A DNA stretch of 64,000 bases. Origin: Streptomyces flaveolus (GTDB taxonomy: Bacteria > Actinomycetota > Actinomycetes > Streptomycetales > Streptomycetaceae). Under the pieces are notes generated by a model that did not search any database, was not told the DNA's origin, and saw only the letters and a list, made by a program, of their open reading frames with translations. Where the stretch lies: NCBI RefSeq assembly GCF_000716535.1, contig NZ_JNWV01000006.1, positions 1 through 64,000 on the forward strand. The letters are read 5' to 3'. The position numbers and the translations under genes were made by a program. This document shows positions 1 through 8,768 of the stretch, one piece after another (positions within the stretch are counted from its first letter, which is position 1; the number at the start of each line of letters is the position of its first letter).

Positions 1-615
1 CTTCGGCATCATCAGCGAAGTGATCCCGGTGTTCTCCCGCAAGCCGATGTTCGGCTACATGGGTCTGATCGCCGCGACCATCGCGATCGCCGGTCTGTCG
101 GTGACGGTGTGGGCCCACCACATGTACGTCACCGGCGGTGTGCTGCTGCCGTTCTTCTCCTTCATGACCTTCCTGATCGCCGTGCCGACCGGTGTGAAGT
201 TCTTCAACTGGATCGGCACGATGTGGAAGGGCTCGTTGTCCTTCGAGACACCGATGCTCTGGGCGACCGGCTTCCTGATCACCTTCACGTTCGGTGGTCT
301 GACCGGTGTCATCCTGGCCTCGCCGCCCATGGACTTCCACGTCTCCGACTCGTACTTCGTGGTGGCCCACTTCCACTACGTGGTCTTCGGTACGGTCGTC
401 TTCGCGATGTTCTCCGGCTTCCACTTCTGGTGGCCGAAGTGGACCGGCAAGATGCTCGACGAGCGCCTCGGCAAGATCACCTTCTGGACGCTGTTCATCG
501 GCTTCCACGGCACCTTCCTGGTCACCTGCACCACCCTGAGATCGCCGCGCTCGAACAGCTCGAGCACGCCGGTCACGGCACCGCCATCGCGGGCAGCAAG
601 GAGGCCGGCAAGTGA
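1..615 (+). pseudogene. ctaD: Cytochrome c oxidase subunit I (aa3 type), 3' part, with out-of-frame internal deletion
   Basis: Catalytic heme-copper subunit of the terminal oxidase; its 5' end lies outside the window. The frame entering at base 2 reads typical CtaD: the CuB His pair in WAHHMY and the heme ligands in AHFHYVVFG are present. After GFHGTFLV (about base 530) the frame fails. The expected C-terminal tail ([16 protein letters not shown]...SKEAGK) follows at once but in another frame, ending at the TGA at 613-615 that overlaps the ctaF start. From memory of the family, about 95 residues, including the last membrane helix, are missing. The original frame instead runs on as non-homologous sequence to base 994. 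Either this copy is broken or the assembly dropped a segment; the intact tail and neighbours favour a recent event or an artefact. Confidence 0.85.
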
Positions 616-1010
616 AGATCCAGGGTCGGATGTTCATCTGGCTGAGCGTCTTCATTCTGATCATGGCCATCGTGTATGGCGTGTGGTCGAAGGAGCCGGC
701 CGGTACCACCGCGCTCTTCCTGGCCTTCGGCCTGAGCGTCATGATCGGCTTCTACCTGGGCTTCACCGCCCGGCGGGTCGACGCGGGCGCCCAGGACGAC
801 AAGGAGGCCGACGTCGCGGACGACGCGGGCGAGCTGGGCTTCTTCAGCCCGCACAGCTGGCAGCCGCTCATGCTGGGCTTCGGCGGTGCCGTCGCCTTCC
901 TCAGCATCGCGGTCGGCTGGTGGCTGATCTACTTCGCCGCCCCGTTCATCGTGGTCGGCATCTTCGGCTGGGTGTTCGAGTACTACCACGGTGAGAACCG
1001 CACCCAGTAG
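612..1010 (+). CDS. ctaF: Cytochrome c oxidase subunit IV, actinobacterial type
   Basis: Small accessory subunit of the actinobacterial aa3 oxidase, 132 aa. Predicted membrane helices lie near residues 5-25, 32-52, 82-103 and 105-123, with an acidic loop ([11 protein letters not shown]) between the second and third. The GTG start overlaps the ctaD stop, so it is translationally coupled to ctaD. It ends 15 bases before a strong terminator, closing the ctaCDF transcription unit. Family identity is by length, topology and position; it has no catalytic residues of its own. Confidence 0.9.
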   Translation: MKIQGRMFIWLSVFILIMAIVYGVWSKEPAGTTALFLAFGLSVMIGFYLGFTARRVDAGAQDDKEADVADDAGELGFFSPHSWQPLMLGFGGAVAFLSIAVGWWLIYFAAPFIVVGIFGWVFEYYHGENRTQ

Positions 1011-1025
1011 AACGCGAAGCGACAC

Positions 1026-1073
1026 GCCGGGAGCCCGGACACTCCATCAGGAGGGTCCGGGCTCCCGGCTTTT
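1026..1073 (+). terminator. Rho-independent-like terminator after ctaF
   Basis: Perfect 15-bp inverted repeat (1026-1040 with 1055-1069), 14-nt loop, followed by TTTT. It ends the ctaD-ctaF transcript. Confidence 0.85.
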
Positions 1074-1169
1074 CCGCTGCTCCGGCGTGTCCTTCCTTTG
1101 CCGCAGTGTCGTTCGCTCGTACGGGTTACCTGCCATGCCGGTGAGCTCTCCATCTCATAACGTGATCAT

Positions 1170-2432
1170 ATGAACCACACTCCGCGGACCCGCACCGTCG
1201 TCAGCTGCACGCTGCTGGTGGCCGCCCTCGGCGCGGGCGTCACCGCTTGCGGTTCGGACGGCAACCCCCTGTCGGCCAGGCCGTACGACGCAGCGGGCCT
1301 GATCTCCTTCAACGGCCCCACCGAAGCGGGGAAGCGGGCCGACCCGGACAAGCCCCTGGAGGTGACCGCCAACAGCGACGAGGGCCGCATCACGGACGTC
1401 ACCGCCCAGGACGCCACAGGGCGCCATGTGGCGGGCGAACTCGCCGCCGACGGCAGCCGCTGGCACAGCACCTCCCCGCTGGCCGCCAACGCCCACTACA
1501 CGGTCACGGTGAGCACCGAGGACGAGGACGGCGCGCCCGGCCGCAAGGTCCTCACGTTCGACACCAGCCAGCCGACCAGCAAGCAGCGCCTGCACGTCAC
1601 GTTCGGGCCGCAGAAGGGCACCTACGGCGTCGGACAGCCGATCACGGCCCAACTCGACCACGAGATCAAGGACAAGGCACAGCGCGCCGTCGTGGAACGG
1701 GCCCTCCGGGTCGATTCCACGCCGGCCGTGGAGGGCGCCTGGCACTGGGTCGACAACAAGGAACTCCACTACCGGCCCAAGGACTACTGGCCCGTGCACG
1801 CCACCATCCAGGTCCACAGCAACCTGGACGGCGTCAAGATCGGCGACCGGCTGTGGGGCAGCGCGTCCAAGCCGTTGACGATCACCACCGGTGACAGGAT
1901 CGAAGCCGTCACGGACGCCGCCACGCACCAGATGACGGTCTACAAGAACGGCCAGGAGATCAACCAGATCCCCATCACGACGGGCAAGCCCGGTTTCGAG
2001 ACCCGCAACGGCGTCAAGGTCGTCCTGGCCAAGCAGTACTTCGTACGCATGCGCGGCACCACGGTCGGCATCGCCGAGGGCAGCGCCGACTCCTACGACC
2101 TGCCGGTCTACTACGCCACCCGGGTCACCTGGTCCGGCGAGTACGTCCACGCCGCCCCCTGGTCGGTGGGCTCCCAGGGGTACGCCAACGTCAGCCACGG
2201 CTGCACCGGTATGAGCACGTCCAACGCCGAGTGGTTCTTCGACACCGTCCGCGAGGGCGACATCGTCAAGGTCGTCAACTCCAACGGCGACGACATGGAG
2301 CCCTTCGGCAACGGCTTCGGCGACTGGAACCTCGACTGGAAGAAGTGGCGCGAGGGCAGCGCCCTCTTCAACGGCAAACCGGAGGGCCCGGCCCCGGGGA
2401 ACGCGCTACGCGTCCAGCCGGCGGCGGCGTGA
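1170..2432 (+). CDS. L,D-transpeptidase lipoprotein (YkuD domain)
   Basis: Secreted cell-wall enzyme that forms or edits 3-3 peptidoglycan cross-links; 420 aa. The N-terminal signal has a lipobox VTAC with Cys27 as the lipidation site. Two Ig-like regions (about residues 45-240) precede the YkuD catalytic domain (about 250-375), whose motif HAAPW...SHGCTGMS contains the nucleophile Cys345. This matches the domain plan of actinobacterial LDTs. ATG start at 1170. It sits between the two halves of the respiratory cluster and is convergent with the receiver-like gene at 2507-2908. Confidence 0.9.
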   Translation: MNHTPRTRTVVSCTLLVAALGAGVTACGSDGNPLSARPYDAAGLISFNGPTEAGKRADPDKPLEVTANSDEGRITDVTAQDATGRHVAGELAADGSRWHSTSPLAANAHYTVTVSTEDEDGAPGRKVLTFDTSQPTSKQRLHVTFGPQKGTYGVGQPITAQLDHEIKDKAQRAVVERALRVDSTPAVEGAWHWVDNKELHYRPKDYWPVHATIQVHSNLDGVKIGDRLWGSASKPLTITTGDRIEAVTDAATHQMTVYKNGQEINQIPITTGKPGFETRNGVKVVLAKQYFVRMRGTTVGIAEGSADSYDLPVYYATRVTWSGEYVHAAPWSVGSQGYANVSHGCTGMSTSNAEWFFDTVREGDIVKVVNSNGDDMEPFGNGFGDWNLDWKKWREGSALFNGKPEGPAPGNALRVQPAAA

Positions 2433-2506
2433 TGAAGGGGCGCGGGGAACCGAGCGAGGAGGACCCACCGGCCCGCACTCGCCCGCGAACCCGGCGCCCC
2501 GCCCCG

Positions 2507-2908
2507 CTACGCGCCCACCAACCGCCGCTGACGCAGCAGAGAGGCCAGGGCGGAGGCGAACTCCACCGGATCCACCGGCAAGGTCACCGCCGCGTCGGCC
2601 CGGCTCCACGTGGCCAGCCACGCGTCCTGCGGCCGCCCCATGAGCAGCAGTACCGGCGGGCAGTTGAACACCTCGTCCTTGATCTGCCGGCACACCCCCA
2701 TGCCGCCCATCGGCACGGCCTCGCCGTCGAGCACGCAGACGTCGATGCCGCCCTTGTCCAGCTCCCGCAGCACCGCCTGCGGAGTCGCGCACTCCACGAA
2801 CTCGACCAGGGGGACGTCGGGCGCCGGCCGACGCCCGGCGGCCAGCCGTACTTGCTCGCGGGTGTTGGAGTCGTCGCTGTAGACCAGCACCGTGGCGGTC
2901 GGCTGCAT
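2507..2908 (-). CDS. Orphan receiver-like (REC fold) protein, atypical
   Basis: 133 aa, start chosen at ATG 2908 because GGAGG lies just upstream; longer readings run into non-conserved sequence. It resembles a stand-alone response-regulator receiver domain: acidic pair Asp12-Asp13, putative phospho-acceptor Asp61 in VLDGEAVP, and a terminal helix. The Lys normally found in the KPxDP loop is replaced (LPVDP), so classical phosphorylation switching is doubtful. It has no output domain and no neighbouring kinase. It is transcribed against the flanking oxidase and bc1 genes and away from ctaE. The function is not known. Confidence 0.75.
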   Translation of the reverse strand: MQPTATVLVYSDDSNTREQVRLAAGRRPAPDVPLVEFVECATPQAVLRELDKGGIDVCVLDGEAVPMGGMGVCRQIKDEVFNCPPVLLLMGRPQDAWLATWSRADAAVTLPVDPVEFASALASLLRQRRLVGA

Positions 2909-3074
2909 TGTTCCTCCGAGACGTCGGCGTCGTACGGACAGGACGGGCGGGCCCGTTCCGGCGGATGTTACTCCCGCCATCGTCCCCATGAACACCACGT
3001 CAACACCGGTCTCGCGGGTGGCAACACTCCGAACGGCACCCCCCGGAGTGAGCGCGAGATAAGCGACCGACATA

Positions 3075-3695
3075 ATGTCGGTCGTGGCGACAGCAACGAC
3101 AGTAGAAACCGGGCACGCGCACCCGTCGGTCAACCGGCCGAACCTCACCAGCGTCGGAACCATCATCTGGCTGAGTTCCGAGCTGATGTTCTTCGCGGCC
3201 CTCTTCGCGATGTACTTCACCCTCCGGTCGGTGACCGGACCGGCTCACTGGAAGGAGATGGCGGAGGCACTCAACGTGCCCTTCTCCGCCACGAACACCA
3301 CGATCCTGGTGCTCTCCTCCCTCACCTGCCAGCTCGGCGTGTTCGCGGCCGAGCGCGGCGATGTGAAGAAGCTCCGTGGCTGGTTCATCCTCACCTTCAT
3401 CATGGGTGCGATCTTCATCGGCGGTCAGATCTACGAGTACACGGAGCTGGTGAAGAAGGACGGCATCTCGCTGTCCTCCGACCCGTACGGCTCGGTGTTC
3501 TACCTGACCACCGGCTTCCACGGCCTGCACGTGACGGGCGGTCTCATCGCCTTCCTGCTGGTCCTCGGCCGCACCTACATGGCCAAGAGGTTCACCCACG
3601 AGCAGGCGACCGCCGCCATCGTCGTGTCCTACTACTGGCACTTCGTCGATGTCGTCTGGATCGGCCTCTTCGCCACGATCTACCTGATCAAGTAG
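3075..3695 (+). CDS. ctaE: Cytochrome c oxidase subunit III
   Basis: 206 aa, five predicted helices, with typical subunit III blocks ([39 protein letters not shown]). ATG at 3075. It lies 62 bases before qcrC, the usual actinobacterial ctaE-qcrCAB operon. Together with CtaC/D/F and QcrCAB it builds the bc1-aa3 supercomplex, which passes electrons from menaquinol to oxygen without soluble cytochrome c. Confidence 0.95.
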   Translation: MSVVATATTVETGHAHPSVNRPNLTSVGTIIWLSSELMFFAALFAMYFTLRSVTGPAHWKEMAEALNVPFSATNTTILVLSSLTCQLGVFAAERGDVKKLRGWFILTFIMGAIFIGGQIYEYTELVKKDGISLSSDPYGSVFYLTTGFHGLHVTGGLIAFLLVLGRTYMAKRFTHEQATAAIVVSYYWHFVDVVWIGLFATIYLIK

Positions 3696-3757
3696 CCGGG
3701 ACCGCTCCCGCACATCCAGAAGCACCGACGCAGAAGATCCTGACACCGGGGTAATCC

Positions 3758-4570
3758 GTGAAAAAGCTCTCCGCACGACGACGCCATCCGCTGGCGGCGG
3801 TCGTCGTCCTACTCCTCGCGCTGGCGGCCACTGGGGGGCTGTACGCCGCGTTCGCGCCCGCGGGCAAGGCGCAGGCCGATGAAACCTCCCAGTCCCTGAC
3901 CATCAAGGAGGGCAAGAAGCTCTACGAGGTCGGCTGCGCCAGCTGCCACGGCACCGGTGGCCAGGGCTCCTCCGACGGCCCGAGCCTCGTCGGCGTGGGC
4001 GCCGCGGCCGTCGACTTCCAGGTCGGCACCGGCCGCATGCCCGCCGCCACCTCGCAGGGCGCCCAGGTCCCGCGCAAGAAGAACATCTACTCGCAGGCCC
4101 AGATCGACCAGCTCGCCGCGTACGTCGCGTCGCTGGGCGCCGGCCCGACCGTGCCCACGAAACAGCAGTACGGCCCCGAGGGCGCGGACATCGCCAAGGG
4201 CGGCGAGCTGTTCCGCACCAACTGCGCGCAGTGCCACAACTTCACCGGCAAGGGCGGCGCCCTGACCAAGGGCAAGTTCGCGCCGGACCTGGAGGGTGTC
4301 GCTCCGAAGCACATCTACGAGGCCATGCAGACGGGCCCGCAGAACATGCCGTCCTTCCCCGACACCACGCTGTCGGAGAAGAACAAGAAGGACATCATCG
4401 CGTACCTGAACGCGGTCAACGGCGACAAGACCGAGAACCCGGGTGGTCTGGAGCTGGGCGGCCTCGGGCCGGTCAGCGAGGGTCTGTTCGGCTGGATCTT
4501 CGGTCTCGGCACGCTCATCGTGGTCGCCGTGTGGGTCGCCGCTCGGACCGCAAAGGCCAAGAAGTCATGA
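3758..4570 (+). CDS. qcrC: Diheme cytochrome c subunit of the bc1 complex
   Basis: 270 aa. There is an N-terminal membrane anchor, two c-type heme sites (CASCH at residues 60-64, CAQCH at 156-160) and a C-terminal membrane helix near residues 240-262. The two fused heme domains replace a separate cytochrome c and hand electrons to CtaC. GTG start at 3758. The stop overlaps the qcrA start (ATGA), which indicates coupling. Confidence 0.95.
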   Translation: MKKLSARRRHPLAAVVVLLLALAATGGLYAAFAPAGKAQADETSQSLTIKEGKKLYEVGCASCHGTGGQGSSDGPSLVGVGAAAVDFQVGTGRMPAATSQGAQVPRKKNIYSQAQIDQLAAYVASLGAGPTVPTKQQYGPEGADIAKGGELFRTNCAQCHNFTGKGGALTKGKFAPDLEGVAPKHIYEAMQTGPQNMPSFPDTTLSEKNKKDIIAYLNAVNGDKTENPGGLELGGLGPVSEGLFGWIFGLGTLIVVAVWVAARTAKAKKS

Positions 4571-5625
4571 GTAGCCAAGACATTCCAGAAGAGAACCTGC
4601 CCGCTGAGCAGGACCACGCGCACGGCGCGGTAGGGATCGCGGACGAGGAGAACCCGTTCGCGGACCCGGGGCTGCCGCCGCACGAGCACCGGATCCAGGA
4701 CATCGACGAGCGGGCCGCCAAGCGGTCCGAGCGCGTGGTGGCCCTGCTGTTCACGGTGTCGATGCTGGCCACCATCGGCTTCATCGCCGCGTACCTGGCG
4801 GTCCCGCACGACAAGTCGATCTTCGTCTTCCCGATCGGTCACATCAACGCGCTGAACTTCACGCTCGGTCTGACCCTCGGTGTGGCGCTGTTCTGCATCG
4901 GCGCGGGCGCGGTCCACTGGGCCCGCACCCTGATGTCCGACGAGGAGATCGCCGACGACCGTCACGCGATCGAGGCCCCCTCCGACGTGCGGGCGAAGGT
5001 CCACGCGGACTTCCGCCAGGGTGCCAAGGAGTCGGCGCTCGGCCGCCGCAAGCTGATCCGCAACACGATGTTCGGTGCGCTGGCCCTGGTGCCGCTCTCC
5101 GGTGTCATGCTGCTCGGCGGTCTCGGCCCGGCGCCGGGGACCAAGCTCCGCCACACCATGTGGGCCAAGGGCAAGCGCCTGGTCAACATGAACACGAACC
5201 AGCCGCTGCGTCCCGAGGACGTCTCCGTGGGCTCGCTCACCTTCGCCAAGCCGGACGGCCTGGAGGAGCACTCCGAGGAGTTCCAGAAGGAGATCGCCAA
5301 GGCCGCCCTGATGATCGTCCGGCTCCAGCCGGGCAACATCAAGGACAAGCGCGAGCTGGAGTGGTCGCACGAGGGCATCGTCGCGTACTCGAAGATCTGC
5401 ACCCACGTCGGCTGCCCGATCTCCCTGTACGAGCAGCAGACGCACCACGTGCTGTGCCCGTGCCACCAGTCCACCTTCGACCTCTCCGACGGTGCCCGAG
5501 TGATCTTCGGCCCCGCCGGCCACGCCCTGCCGCAGCTGCGCATCGGTGTGGACAGTGAGGGTTACCTCCAGGCGCTCGGCGACTTCGAGGAGCCCGTCGG
5601 TCCTGCTTTCTGGGAGCGCGGATGA
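4567..5625 (+). CDS. qcrA: Rieske iron-sulfur subunit of the bc1 complex
   Basis: 352 aa, start at the ATG overlapping the qcrC stop. Three predicted N-terminal helices (actinobacterial form, rather than the single helix of classical Rieske proteins) precede the cluster-binding domain. The 2Fe-2S ligands are in CTHVGC (Cys278, His280, disulfide Cys283) and CPCHQS (Cys297, disulfide Cys299, His300). The stop overlaps the qcrB start (ATGA). Confidence 0.95.
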   Translation: MSSQDIPEENLPAEQDHAHGAVGIADEENPFADPGLPPHEHRIQDIDERAAKRSERVVALLFTVSMLATIGFIAAYLAVPHDKSIFVFPIGHINALNFTLGLTLGVALFCIGAGAVHWARTLMSDEEIADDRHAIEAPSDVRAKVHADFRQGAKESALGRRKLIRNTMFGALALVPLSGVMLLGGLGPAPGTKLRHTMWAKGKRLVNMNTNQPLRPEDVSVGSLTFAKPDGLEEHSEEFQKEIAKAALMIVRLQPGNIKDKRELEWSHEGIVAYSKICTHVGCPISLYEQQTHHVLCPCHQSTFDLSDGARVIFGPAGHALPQLRIGVDSEGYLQALGDFEEPVGPAFWERG

Positions 5626-7259
5626 GTACTTCAGCGAACGAGACCTCCCGCTCACGCGGGAAGGCACCGGCCGGCGAGCGTCTCGCCGACTGGGCCGACG
5701 GCCGGCTCGGGATCTACTCCCTCGCCAAGGCCAACATGCGCAAGATCTTCCCCGACCACTGGTCGTTCATGTTGGGTGAGGTCTGCCTCTACAGCTTCAT
5801 CATCATCATCCTGACGGGTGTCTACCTGACGCTGTTCTTCCACCCGTCGATGAACGAGGTGGAGTACCACGGCTCGTACGTCCCGCTCCAGGGACAGCTG
5901 ATGTCCGAGGCGTTCAGCTCCACCCTGCACATCTCCTTCGACGTGCGCGGTGGTCTGCTCATCCGGCAGATCCACCACTGGGGCGCGGTCGTCTTCATCG
6001 CCGGCATGTTCGTGCACATGATGCGCGTGTTCTTCACCGGCGCGTTCCGCAAGCCGCGTGAGGTCAACTGGCTGTTCGGCTTCCTGCTGCTCGTCCTGGG
6101 CATGTTCACCGGTTTCACCGGTTACTCGCTCCCGGACGACCTGCTCTCCGGCACCGGTGTCCGCTTCATGGAGGGCGCGATCCTGTCCGTGCCGATCGTC
6201 GGCACGTACATCTCGTTCTTCCTCTTCGGCGGCGAGTTCCCGGGCGGCGACTTCGTGGCCCGCTTCTACTCGATCCACATCCTGCTGCTGCCGGGCATCA
6301 TGCTGGGCCTGGTCGTGGGCCACCTGATCCTGGTCTTCTACCACAAGCACACGCAGTTCACGGGCCCCGGCAAGACGAACAAGAACGTCGTCGGCATGCC
6401 GCTGCTGCCGGTGTACATGGCGAAGGCCGGCGGGTTCTTCTTCCTGGTCTTCGGTGTGCTCGCGGCCCTCGCGGCCATCGCGCAGATCAACCCGATCTGG
6501 GCCATCGGCCCCTACCGTCCGGACCAGGTGTCCACCGGCGCCCAGCCGGACTGGTACATGGGTATGGCCGAGGGTCTGATCCGCGCCATGCCGGGCTGGG
6601 AGATCAACTTCTGGGGTCACACGCTGGTCCTGGGCGTGTTCATCCCGCTGGTGCTGTTCGGCGTGATCCTCGGTGCGATCGCGATGTACCCGTTCATCGA
6701 GGCCTGGGTCACGGGCGACAAGCGCGAGCACCACATCCTGGACCGCCCGCGCAACGCTCCGACCCGTACGGCGTTCGGTGTCGCCTGGCTGACCGTGTAC
6801 TTCGTGATGCTGATCGGTGGTGGCAACGACATCTTCGCCACGCACTTCCACCTGTCGATCAACGCGGTCACCTGGTTCGTCCGGATCGCCTACTTCGTGG
6901 GTCCGGTCATCGCGTTCATCGTCACCAAGCGGATCTGCCTGGGCCTCCAGCGCCGCGACCGCGACAAGGTGCTGCACGGCCGCGAGACCGGCATCATCAA
7001 GCGGCTGCCGCACGGTGAGTTCATCGAGGTGCACGAGCCGCTCAGCCAGGAGCAGCTGCACACGCTCACCTCGCACGAGCAGTACCAGCCGGCCGAGATC
7101 GGTCCGGCGGTCGACGAGAACGGGGTCGAGCGCAAGATCCCTGCCTCGGAGAAGCTGCGGGCGAAGCTGTCCAACGCCTACTTCGGCGAGGACAACCAGA
7201 TCCCGAAGCCGACCGTCGAGGAGTACAAGGAGATCACGAGCGGCCACGGCCACCACTGA
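5622..7259 (+). CDS. qcrB: Cytochrome b subunit of the bc1 complex
   Basis: 545 aa. The b-heme His residues are visible in HHWGAVVFIAGMFVHMM and in HILLLPGIMLGLVVGHL. The sequence continues past the core eight-helix region with a soluble C-terminal extension of about 120 residues ending in GHGHH, as in actinobacterial QcrB. Last gene of the ctaE-qcrCAB operon, followed by a strong hairpin. Confidence 0.95.
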   Translation: MSTSANETSRSRGKAPAGERLADWADGRLGIYSLAKANMRKIFPDHWSFMLGEVCLYSFIIIILTGVYLTLFFHPSMNEVEYHGSYVPLQGQLMSEAFSSTLHISFDVRGGLLIRQIHHWGAVVFIAGMFVHMMRVFFTGAFRKPREVNWLFGFLLLVLGMFTGFTGYSLPDDLLSGTGVRFMEGAILSVPIVGTYISFFLFGGEFPGGDFVARFYSIHILLLPGIMLGLVVGHLILVFYHKHTQFTGPGKTNKNVVGMPLLPVYMAKAGGFFFLVFGVLAALAAIAQINPIWAIGPYRPDQVSTGAQPDWYMGMAEGLIRAMPGWEINFWGHTLVLGVFIPLVLFGVILGAIAMYPFIEAWVTGDKREHHILDRPRNAPTRTAFGVAWLTVYFVMLIGGGNDIFATHFHLSINAVTWFVRIAYFVGPVIAFIVTKRICLGLQRRDRDKVLHGRETGIIKRLPHGEFIEVHEPLSQEQLHTLTSHEQYQPAEIGPAVDENGVERKIPASEKLRAKLSNAYFGEDNQIPKPTVEEYKEITSGHGHH

Positions 7260-7283
7260 TCCCCGCGTCGCCACGCCACGCTG

Positions 7284-7316
7284 AAGGGCCCCGTCCGGGT
7301 TACGGACGGGGCCCTT
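7284..7316 (+). terminator. Terminator after qcrB
   Basis: Perfect 13-bp stem (7284-7296 with 7304-7316), 7-nt loop, 25 bases after the qcrB stop. No long U-tract, as is common in Streptomyces. Confidence 0.8.
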
Positions 7317-7380
7317 CGCCATGCCGCCGGCTGGATAGGGTGGTGTACGACGTAGCAGGAACCTGTTCAAGGAGCGGCTG

Positions 7381-8445
7381 ATGAGCGCTGTGACCCCCGC
7401 TGGAGGCGACACCGCGGCGGGCCGCTCCTGGCCCGCCCTGCTGAACGGCCTGCTGGACGGCCGGGACCTGAGCGCCGACGACACCGCCTGGGCGATGGAC
7501 CTGATCATGCGCGGGGAGGCGACCGACGCGCAGATCGCGGGCTTCATGGTGGCGCTGCGGGCCAAGGGCGAGACGGTCCAGGAGATCACCGGACTGGTCC
7601 GCACGATGTACGCGCACGCGAACGTCATCGAGGTGCCCGGCCCGGCCGTCGACATCGTCGGCACCGGCGGCGACGGCGCCAAGACGGTGAACATCTCCAC
7701 CATGTCCTCGATCGTCGTCGCGGGCACGGGGGCGAAGGTCGTCAAGCACGGCAACCGCGCCGCGTCCTCCGCCTCCGGCTCCTCCGACGTCCTGGAGAAG
7801 CTGGGGATCAACCTGAACCTGACCCCGCAGCGAGTGGCCGAGGTGGCGGAGGAGGCCGGCATCACCATCTGCTTCGCGGTGCGGTTCCACCCGTCCCTGC
7901 GTCATGTCGCCGCCGCCCGCGGCCAGTTGGGCATCCGGACCACCTTCAACGTGCTCGGCCCGCTCACCAACCCGGCGCAGGTGCGGTCGCAGGCCGTCGG
8001 TGTCGCGGATCCCCGCATGGCGCCGATCGTCGCCGGCGTCCTCGCCGAGCGCGGCAACTCCGCGCTGGTCTTCCGGGGCGACGACGGCCTGGACGAGCTG
8101 ACCGTCACCGCCCCCTCCCGGGTGTGGGTGGTCCGGGACGGCAAGGTCACGGAGGAGGTCTTCGACCCGCGGGACGTAGGCATCGACCTCGTCCCCGTGG
8201 ACGCCCTGCGCGGTGCCGACGCCTCCTACAACGCCGAGGTCGCCCGCCGGCTGCTGGACGGCGAGACGGGGGCCGTGCGGGACGCCGTCCTGCTGAACTC
8301 GGCTGCGGCGCTGGTGGCCCTGGAGCCGACGGACGCGCCGCTCACCGAGCAGATCCGCGCGGGCATGGCACGGGCCGCGGAGTCGATCGACTCGGGCGCG
8401 GCCAAGCGCACCCTGGACCGCTGGGTGGCCGTCAGCAACGCCTAG
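7381..8445 (+). CDS. trpD: Anthranilate phosphoribosyltransferase
   Basis: 354 aa. Transfers the phosphoribosyl group of PRPP to anthranilate, the second step of tryptophan synthesis. The PRPP-binding [14 protein letters not shown] motif and the anthranilate-site [21 protein letters not shown] block are intact. ATG at 7381, with AAGGAG 8 bases upstream. It stands alone here, separated from the other trp genes, as in other Streptomyces. The anthranilate synthase that feeds it is at 36430-38286. Confidence 0.95.
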   Translation: MSAVTPAGGDTAAGRSWPALLNGLLDGRDLSADDTAWAMDLIMRGEATDAQIAGFMVALRAKGETVQEITGLVRTMYAHANVIEVPGPAVDIVGTGGDGAKTVNISTMSSIVVAGTGAKVVKHGNRAASSASGSSDVLEKLGINLNLTPQRVAEVAEEAGITICFAVRFHPSLRHVAAARGQLGIRTTFNVLGPLTNPAQVRSQAVGVADPRMAPIVAGVLAERGNSALVFRGDDGLDELTVTAPSRVWVVRDGKVTEEVFDPRDVGIDLVPVDALRGADASYNAEVARRLLDGETGAVRDAVLLNSAAALVALEPTDAPLTEQIRAGMARAAESIDSGAAKRTLDRWVAVSNA

Positions 8446-8514
8446 CACCCCCGGGAGTCGTCCCGCGATCCGGACACGGGTTGCGGGGCGACGATCACTT
8501 CAGTACGTTCCTGT

Positions 8515-8656
8515 ACCAGGTCATGAGTGACAGTCATGAGGCCCCGGCCGACTGTCCGGCAACCCTCCGTCCGTGGCGGGGTGCCCCGGGTGAAGACCAG
8601 GTCGTACGGCAGCAAGGCCTACGGCAAGCGCGGACCCCTCGCATACCAGGGGTCCT
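8515..8656 (+). promoter_or_regulatory. SAM riboswitch (SAM-I/SAM-IV clan, SAM-IV-like)
   Basis: The aptamer core is recognisable: P1 pairing GGTC (8519-8522) with GACC (8595-8598), P2 pairing GACAGTC with GACTGTC, the invariant GGCAACC, and the GGGGTGCCCCGGGTGA junction. A short 3' hairpin (about 8603-8622) fits the extra SAM-IV element. An 8-bp hairpin follows (8632-8639 with 8648-8655), a candidate expression platform. It leads into the aminotransferase gene at 8769, implying repression when S-adenosylmethionine is abundant. Small open frames across this segment are not coding. Confidence 0.85.
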
Positions 8657-8768
8657 GGTCGTTCGAGGGAGCCTTCCGTGAGCAAGCGAATGCGTTAGGG
8701 CCGCAGAGCCCCGCCTCCGCACACCCCTTTTTCTCTCTTCTCCGCATTCCTGTCACGGGAGTTCCGCC

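Noticed and set aside
5652..7868. Very long open frame on the minus strand (738 codons) opposite qcrB and trpD
   Set aside because: It mirrors real genes on the + strand; Arg/Asp/Glu/His-biased composition is typical of antisense frames in high-GC DNA, and qcrB/trpD are unmistakable.
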